From positions 868,001-932,000 of the forward strand of contig NC_068559.1 in assembly GCF_022201045.2 (NCBI RefSeq): a stretch of DNA of 64,000 bases, read 5' to 3'. Of this stretch, positions 59,437-64,000 are shown one piece after another; position 1 is the first letter of the stretch; every line of letters begins with the position of its first letter. A program made the position numbers and the translations under genes. This stretch comes from Citrus sinensis. Lineage: Eukaryota; Streptophyta; Magnoliopsida; Sapindales; Rutaceae. A model generated the notes under the pieces. That model was not told where the DNA came from. It worked only from the letters and a program-made list of their open reading frames with translations, and ran no database searches.

Positions 59437-60674
59437 TTCCCAACTAGGAAACCTCAAAATTTTTATCAAGAAAAAACAAAATAATATCAACAAAACAGAC
59501 TAGTTAAAATCACAGAAAACCCTCCTAATGATTGTGACATGCCATTTGTATAAAAGGAGATAATTTAAAAGCTACGTTTATTATTATTATTAATATACCA
59601 ATAAAATCTCAAAAAAAGATTAGATTCTGAGAAATTCTAGAGGTTGCTTATGCATCTTAACAAAGCCATTAAAGTCAAAGGCTGTAATCCCATGTGATTA
59701 CAGAACTTTGAAGAAGAAATTCAACCCAAAAAGAAATGAAAAAATAAAATAAAAAGAAAAAATTCAAGAGCAACCCGGTGACAAGGAGAATCGAAATATG
59801 CAAAACGGAGATTCAGAAAAATCTTACCAATGTTAATGAATTTTTCTAAACAAGAAGCCAAAACAAAGTGGTTATGATGATGATCTTCCATTTTCGAAAC
59901 GATCGACTCGTACAACGAAATAAAGGATGAACGGGACGGTTTTTGAGTGAATCAAGGATCGTGATAGATGGACACGTGGGGCTCTACCGTTGGGGTTCGG
60001 AACACGTGGCGACATGGGATTTGAGATTTTGTCATAGCATTTCCCGAGTCACATGCAAACGTAAAGTAGCTTCAACCGCGTGCTTGTGCTCGTATCCTCG
60101 ACACTTGTTGAGAAAATAGCGCCAAAGCCTAATGGGTGGTCAACGCCTGTTTGACTTTTCGGCTTCATCCGCTCGGCTTTCACGGGAATGGGCTCACCGT
60201 TCACGGGTGCCTAACCGGCTATAACAGGTAAACTATATTATATTTAACTTAATAACATTACATTACGAGTCCTACTCAATAACTCAATGCATGCATCTGA
60301 TTAAAGAATACTTAAATTGTTTTGTAATATTACTAACTTTAGTCTTTTACTAGCATAGCATTTGAGCCTACAAAAGGCGAAGGATTTGGAAATTCGTTCT
60401 CATTGGGCTTAACTTTTACTTATTTGGACTTCATCCTTCGAGATTTGGAATTTTGGATCTCAACCGTGATACAAAAATGATGTATATGTAGACAGTAGCC
60501 ATTTGTTGATGTGCGTTTTCTAATTTAGGCCATTTTCTTTCAATTTCCTTCTTGTGGAGTTTAAAAAAACAAAGATTAAAAAAAAAAGAAAAAGAGAAGA
60601 GAAATTGATCTAGCCTATCCTAAGAATTACTGCAATAATTTCTTAAACTGCTGAAAGAAGAAAATAGAGAATTG

Positions 60675-60710
<36 letters not shown>

Positions 60711-61072
60711 TCTGCTAGCTGCAATAACTCCCTGCTACATGCATGCATGCATGCCCTGCCCTGCCAGCAATGGTGTGAATAATTATAACTCAGCTGTCAA
60801 TTCGACCCGACAATTTACACATGCATCTTGATCATTCCAAGCTAACCATATCAGGATAAATTCAATTTGCCAACTTGGCTAATGTAATGGGCACACACCA
60901 CACGAGCAATTTCACAAGACCGTACATTTAATAAAAATGACTGTAGTGATAGAATCAATGCTAAAGCCATGTGATCCGTTCACTCTTTTGAGTTCTGAAT
61001 TTTCTCACCTCACATGGAATTTATTTCGGAATTGATCTCAACGTCAGCTTAATTAGCTCAAGTTCATCGCGC
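59437..61072. other. 5' flank of the TPR-like gene, then intergenic
   Basis: 59440-59900 holds the putative first exon and intron. Further right is AT-rich intergenic DNA with a TA microsatellite at about 60678-60706 and a GCATGCAT run at about 60738-60752. No other gene. Confidence 0.45.
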
Positions 61073-61086
61073 AACAAGGAGCTCAT

Positions 61087-61379
61087 ATAAAAACTCATGA
61101 CCTTACAATTGTGAGGTCATGAGTTCGAACCCCCACAACACATTGTGAGGGGTTTAATTTCCTTTCTCAAATTGAGTGAAAATAGTTTTATCATTTTCAG
61201 AATGTGAGTGGAGTAGACATTCCTTAAATATTATAGAGGATAAAAATCTGAGCGTGCTTTCTGATTTATAAATAATAATCTCAAGTCTTAGTAATAGTCT
61301 GATTTGTAAATATCAGTTGTAATCTCATGTAATATGAGTTGTACTCTTCAGTAATAGTCTCATGTAATTAAAAAAAAAA
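61087..61379 (+). mobile_element. SINE with A-tail and 14-bp target duplication
   Basis: AACAAGGAGCTCAT occurs at 61073-61086 and 61380-61393, flanking a 293-bp insert that ends in an A-run. Near its 5' end is a pol III B box, GAGTTCGAACCCCC, preceded by GAGGTCATGAG. The A box is weak, so the 5' end may be slightly truncated. It is the same family as the element at 50600-50745. Confidence 0.85.
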
Positions 61380-61498
61380 AACAAGGAGCTCATGAGTCCT
61401 AACATCATCAGCTACATCGAGGCTACCTCATTTACACCTCATGTAACAAACCAAGTTACTATCGCCATTTGCATTTATAGTCTCTTAAGAATTTCTTA

Positions 61499-64000
61499 CA
61501 CTACAACAGAATAGGCTTTTCATGGGATGGGAAATATGCTGTCAATGGGATATGACGGCAAAAACATGCGTGCCGTTGATCCATGAGCCGTGGAAAGCTA
61601 TGAGTTTTAACGGCCAACATTCAACGCTATTAACTATGCTATAGAAGGTATTACACGGTGAAGGGTATCCACCGTTGCTAATTTCATCAATAGCCATCAT
61701 TACTCCCCGTTATATCTTTGGCGCCAATCTTGTTTTAACCATCCACAGCAATAATAACCAGCCGTTGATTGTTTCATCAACGGCCAATACTACTTCCCGT
61801 CTTTTTTTTTTTTTTGCGCTAAACATAGTTCAACATTTAACGAGAAAAAGAAACTGATGTGATAAAATGTGATAGCATGGTTAGTGCATGCCGTTGTAAG
61901 AAGTTTTAACAGTGATAATAAAATTTTGCTGTGGAATATTTATATAACAGTCATTACTATTGAAAAAATCAATTTTACCATATAATTAACCTGTTGCAAT
62001 TTAAATTAACTTACTATTTAATTCCTCGATATATTCCTAATTTCATTTATATAAATAATACATTCGAATTTTCTAAATAAATAAAGTAAACATACACACG
62101 ATTGTCCAAACAAAATTGTATTCAAATTTGTGTACACATGGTGTCCAAACAAAATTGTATTAAAAAAAGAAAAAAAATCTATAATGAACAATATGATATA
62201 AAGAACTCATTGTCAAGAAAAGATGGAAAATATAGCCATTGTTTGAAAAGAAACTACTGAGTACCAAAAATAGTATCCTTAACATGAACTTAAATTAAGC
62301 AACTTGATCAAGTCCTCTATGATGAAAACATTCATTATTGCGAAATAATCCTTACCCAAGAACTTCAAATTCCTGCAACAATGAGAATTAAAATATTATG
62401 TTCTAGTTTATAAACTCCCAACTTTTATTTTTTACGTATATATACATATGACATTCTATAGGTAAAATATAATTTAAATTATAGCATTACCTTTACTTGA
62501 GTTAATCCAAGGTGATGTACTTTATAGGCCATGCAATTGTGCTCCATTTTGCATCACCTAAGTTAAAGAACTTTTGAGTTGGTCAAACCAGAGATAATGA
62601 TGGTTTATTCACTTCATCAACCCATACTTTGTAGTAATCTGGTCCAAGTTGAACATGGTGGACCAATGCCTCAGGATTTGTTGCAGCTATCATTCCTTTT
62701 GCAACCACTTCCCCAGTACCCAACCAATTTAAGAGTTTACAAATATCACCATTAGTTGGAGTATTTGGAATAGCTGTGCTATCTTCAAAGGACTATCAGA
62801 AAACAAAAAAATTATATATTAAAACAAAGTAAAAATTTGTTTTTGAAAAATCATAAATTTATATATAAAACATATGAAACCAATAAAACCTGAGGAGTTG
62901 GTGCAAGATTATTGTCCAAGTTGTCATCAATGTTAACATGGTCCTGTTAAAATATAAAAATCAAAATAATATTATATGAAAAAAGTAAATATGATGGTAC
63001 AATTAATTATTAATTTAAATAACTTACCTTACTAAATCTTCTCCTAGACATGAAAAAATTTTGAAATTCAGTAAATCGATCACTTAGTTCTTTCAAATCA
63101 TTCTCAAGCTTCTTTACTTTGCGGTTGCCTTGGACCTGTGCAGCTACTTTTGAAGGTGTTACACCAAATCCCATACCTTTGACACAGCCAGGACGCTCAT
63201 CACCTTTTAGTTTTGCAATTCCATCATTCTTTAAGGAGGTTTGATCCTCTTCAGTTGACATTGCAGAAATTTCTTTAAGTTTTTTCTAAATGAGCATATA
63301 TTACAAGATACTAAGACTATATTAATGGAATTTCATATCATATTATTGTTATATAAACCAAGCAATTGTATTTATTAGTACCATTGATTCAGCAGCAGCC
63401 GCATTAATTGGTTGTCCATTTTTTCGTGTACGTGATTTAAGCCAAACGTTTACTCTAGTACCTGAAGATGGATCCTTTTTTATCTACCAATAAAACAGAA
63501 GATAATAAGAAAAAAAACCTCATCTAAAAAGATAGCACATATTCCACAATCAAGTTTGAAGTAGATAAAACCATTTCATCCCGTGTCCGTGCCATGCCTT
63601 TTCGACTTGTTGTGTGAGGCTTTGTTTGTGTTGCTCTCAATTGTTGGAATTTTTCACTTCTCTCCTATAAGACATAGGATATATTGAATGTAGTAACGTG
63701 AAATATAAATAATATATTGACATACATACTTTCCAATCTTTGCTTAATCGGTGGGCAACAAATTTCCTCCATTCTTCATCAGTCACATCTTCAGGTTTTA
63801 GCAACTTCAGTTTCCTAGTTGCATCAGGCATTTGAAATGCTTCCCTTATACTAATTGACAATTTGGATTTGTAATCTATCCATAACTTTCTCATTCGAGC
63901 AAGTATGTTTTCTTTTTTATGGTCATCAATGATAAACTTTTGCTGCAATGATATTAAAATAAACAACATTGTTAGTTGCTTTAAAGTATTATTATTTATA
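61499..64000 (-). mobile_element. CACTA (En/Spm) transposon end, running off the window
   Basis: CACTACAACAGAATAGGC at 61499 is a CACTA-type terminus, preceded by TTA, a possible 3-bp target. Subterminal short repeats (CCGTTGAT, CATCAACGGCCA, ATTACTCCCCGT / CTACTTCCCGTC) follow to about 61810. Coding sequence of an En/Spm-type transposase-associated protein is on the minus strand from about 63969 to 62510. The other end lies beyond the window. Confidence 0.8.
62510..63969 (-). CDS. En/Spm transposase-associated protein (Transposase_24-like), partial
   Basis: Several exons on the minus strand, upstream part off the window. About 63969-63731 has RKLWIDYKSKLS, LLKPEDVTDEEWRKFVAHRL then S; about 63658-63570 has LRATQTKPHTTSRKGMARTR; about 63490-63384 has DPSSGTRVNVWLKSRTRKNG; about 63290-63028 has a coiled-coil segment (KVKKLENDLKELSDRFTEF); about 62795-62510 has ICKLLNWVGTGEVVAKGMI, VHHVQLGPDYYKVWVDE and GDAKWSTIAWPIKYI. 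These are the conserved pieces of the plant transposase family Ptta/En/Spm (PF03004), found in CACTA elements next to the catalytic transposase. Exon limits are approximate. One in-frame stop near 62580 suggests decay. Confidence 0.75.

Noticed and set aside
59828..59891. MEDHHHNHF exon as the coding start of the TPR-like gene
   Set aside because: The donor GTAAG is good but its phase does not fit the next exon acceptor, so it is not included in the coding sequence.
1..64000. CRISPR arrays, bacterial operons or plasmid features
   Set aside because: Intron-containing plant genes and plant transposons throughout; no regular spacer-repeat arrays.

Overview
The window is nuclear DNA of a flowering plant, most likely a woody eudicot. 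The evidence is short GT-AG introns, long AT-rich intergenic stretches, many MITE-class elements, plant-specific gene families (PIP1 aquaporins, a SABATH methyltransferase, a GT64 glycosyltransferase) and an integrated plant pararetrovirus. A Citrus or other Sapindales origin is a guess from overall gene style and was not tested.

Layout. 1-12 kb: a 2-oxoglutarate/Fe(II) dioxygenase gene (minus), an intron-containing ATAD3-type AAA-ATPase pseudogene (plus) and a complete six-exon eIF3 subunit F gene (minus). 12-24 kb: transposon-rich DNA with a hAT-type MITE, SABATH methyltransferase pseudogenes, a mitochondrial-type chaperonin-60 pseudogene, and two TE insertions of about 1.4 kb sitting inside one SABATH exon. 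24.4-32.4 kb: an endogenous caulimovirid of about 8 kb. It carries a coiled-coil ORF, coat protein with zinc knuckle, 30K movement protein, two separate retropepsin-like domains, reverse transcriptase, RNase H, a transactivator-position ORF, an enhancer-like repeat region, a long leader, a tRNA-Met primer site and two small 5' ORFs. It is circularly permuted and inactivated by stops and frameshifts. 34-36 kb: an intact four-exon SABATH methyltransferase gene whose upstream region is partly shared with the 15-16 kb pseudogene. 36-41 kb: intergenic, with a 1.28 kb Harbinger-like MITE. 41.5-51 kb: two tandem PIP1 aquaporin genes (minus) with shared upstream blocks, separated by hAT, Tourist and Mutator-type MITEs. 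53.6-56.7 kb: an intact five-exon GT64 gene (EPC1/GMT1 type). 57.4-59.9 kb: a TPR-like protein gene (minus). 59.9-64 kb: a SINE with a 14-bp target duplication and the end of a CACTA (En/Spm) transposon running off the window.

The intact genes are ordinary nuclear genes with unrelated jobs (translation initiation, water transport, sphingolipid glycosylation, specialised metabolism). There is no obvious metabolic cluster. The most unusual content is the pararetrovirus, with its coat-before-movement order, a second retropepsin domain in the movement-protein ORF, and a chain of overlapping start/stop codons. Exon limits were set by eye from splice consensus, reading frame and family conservation.
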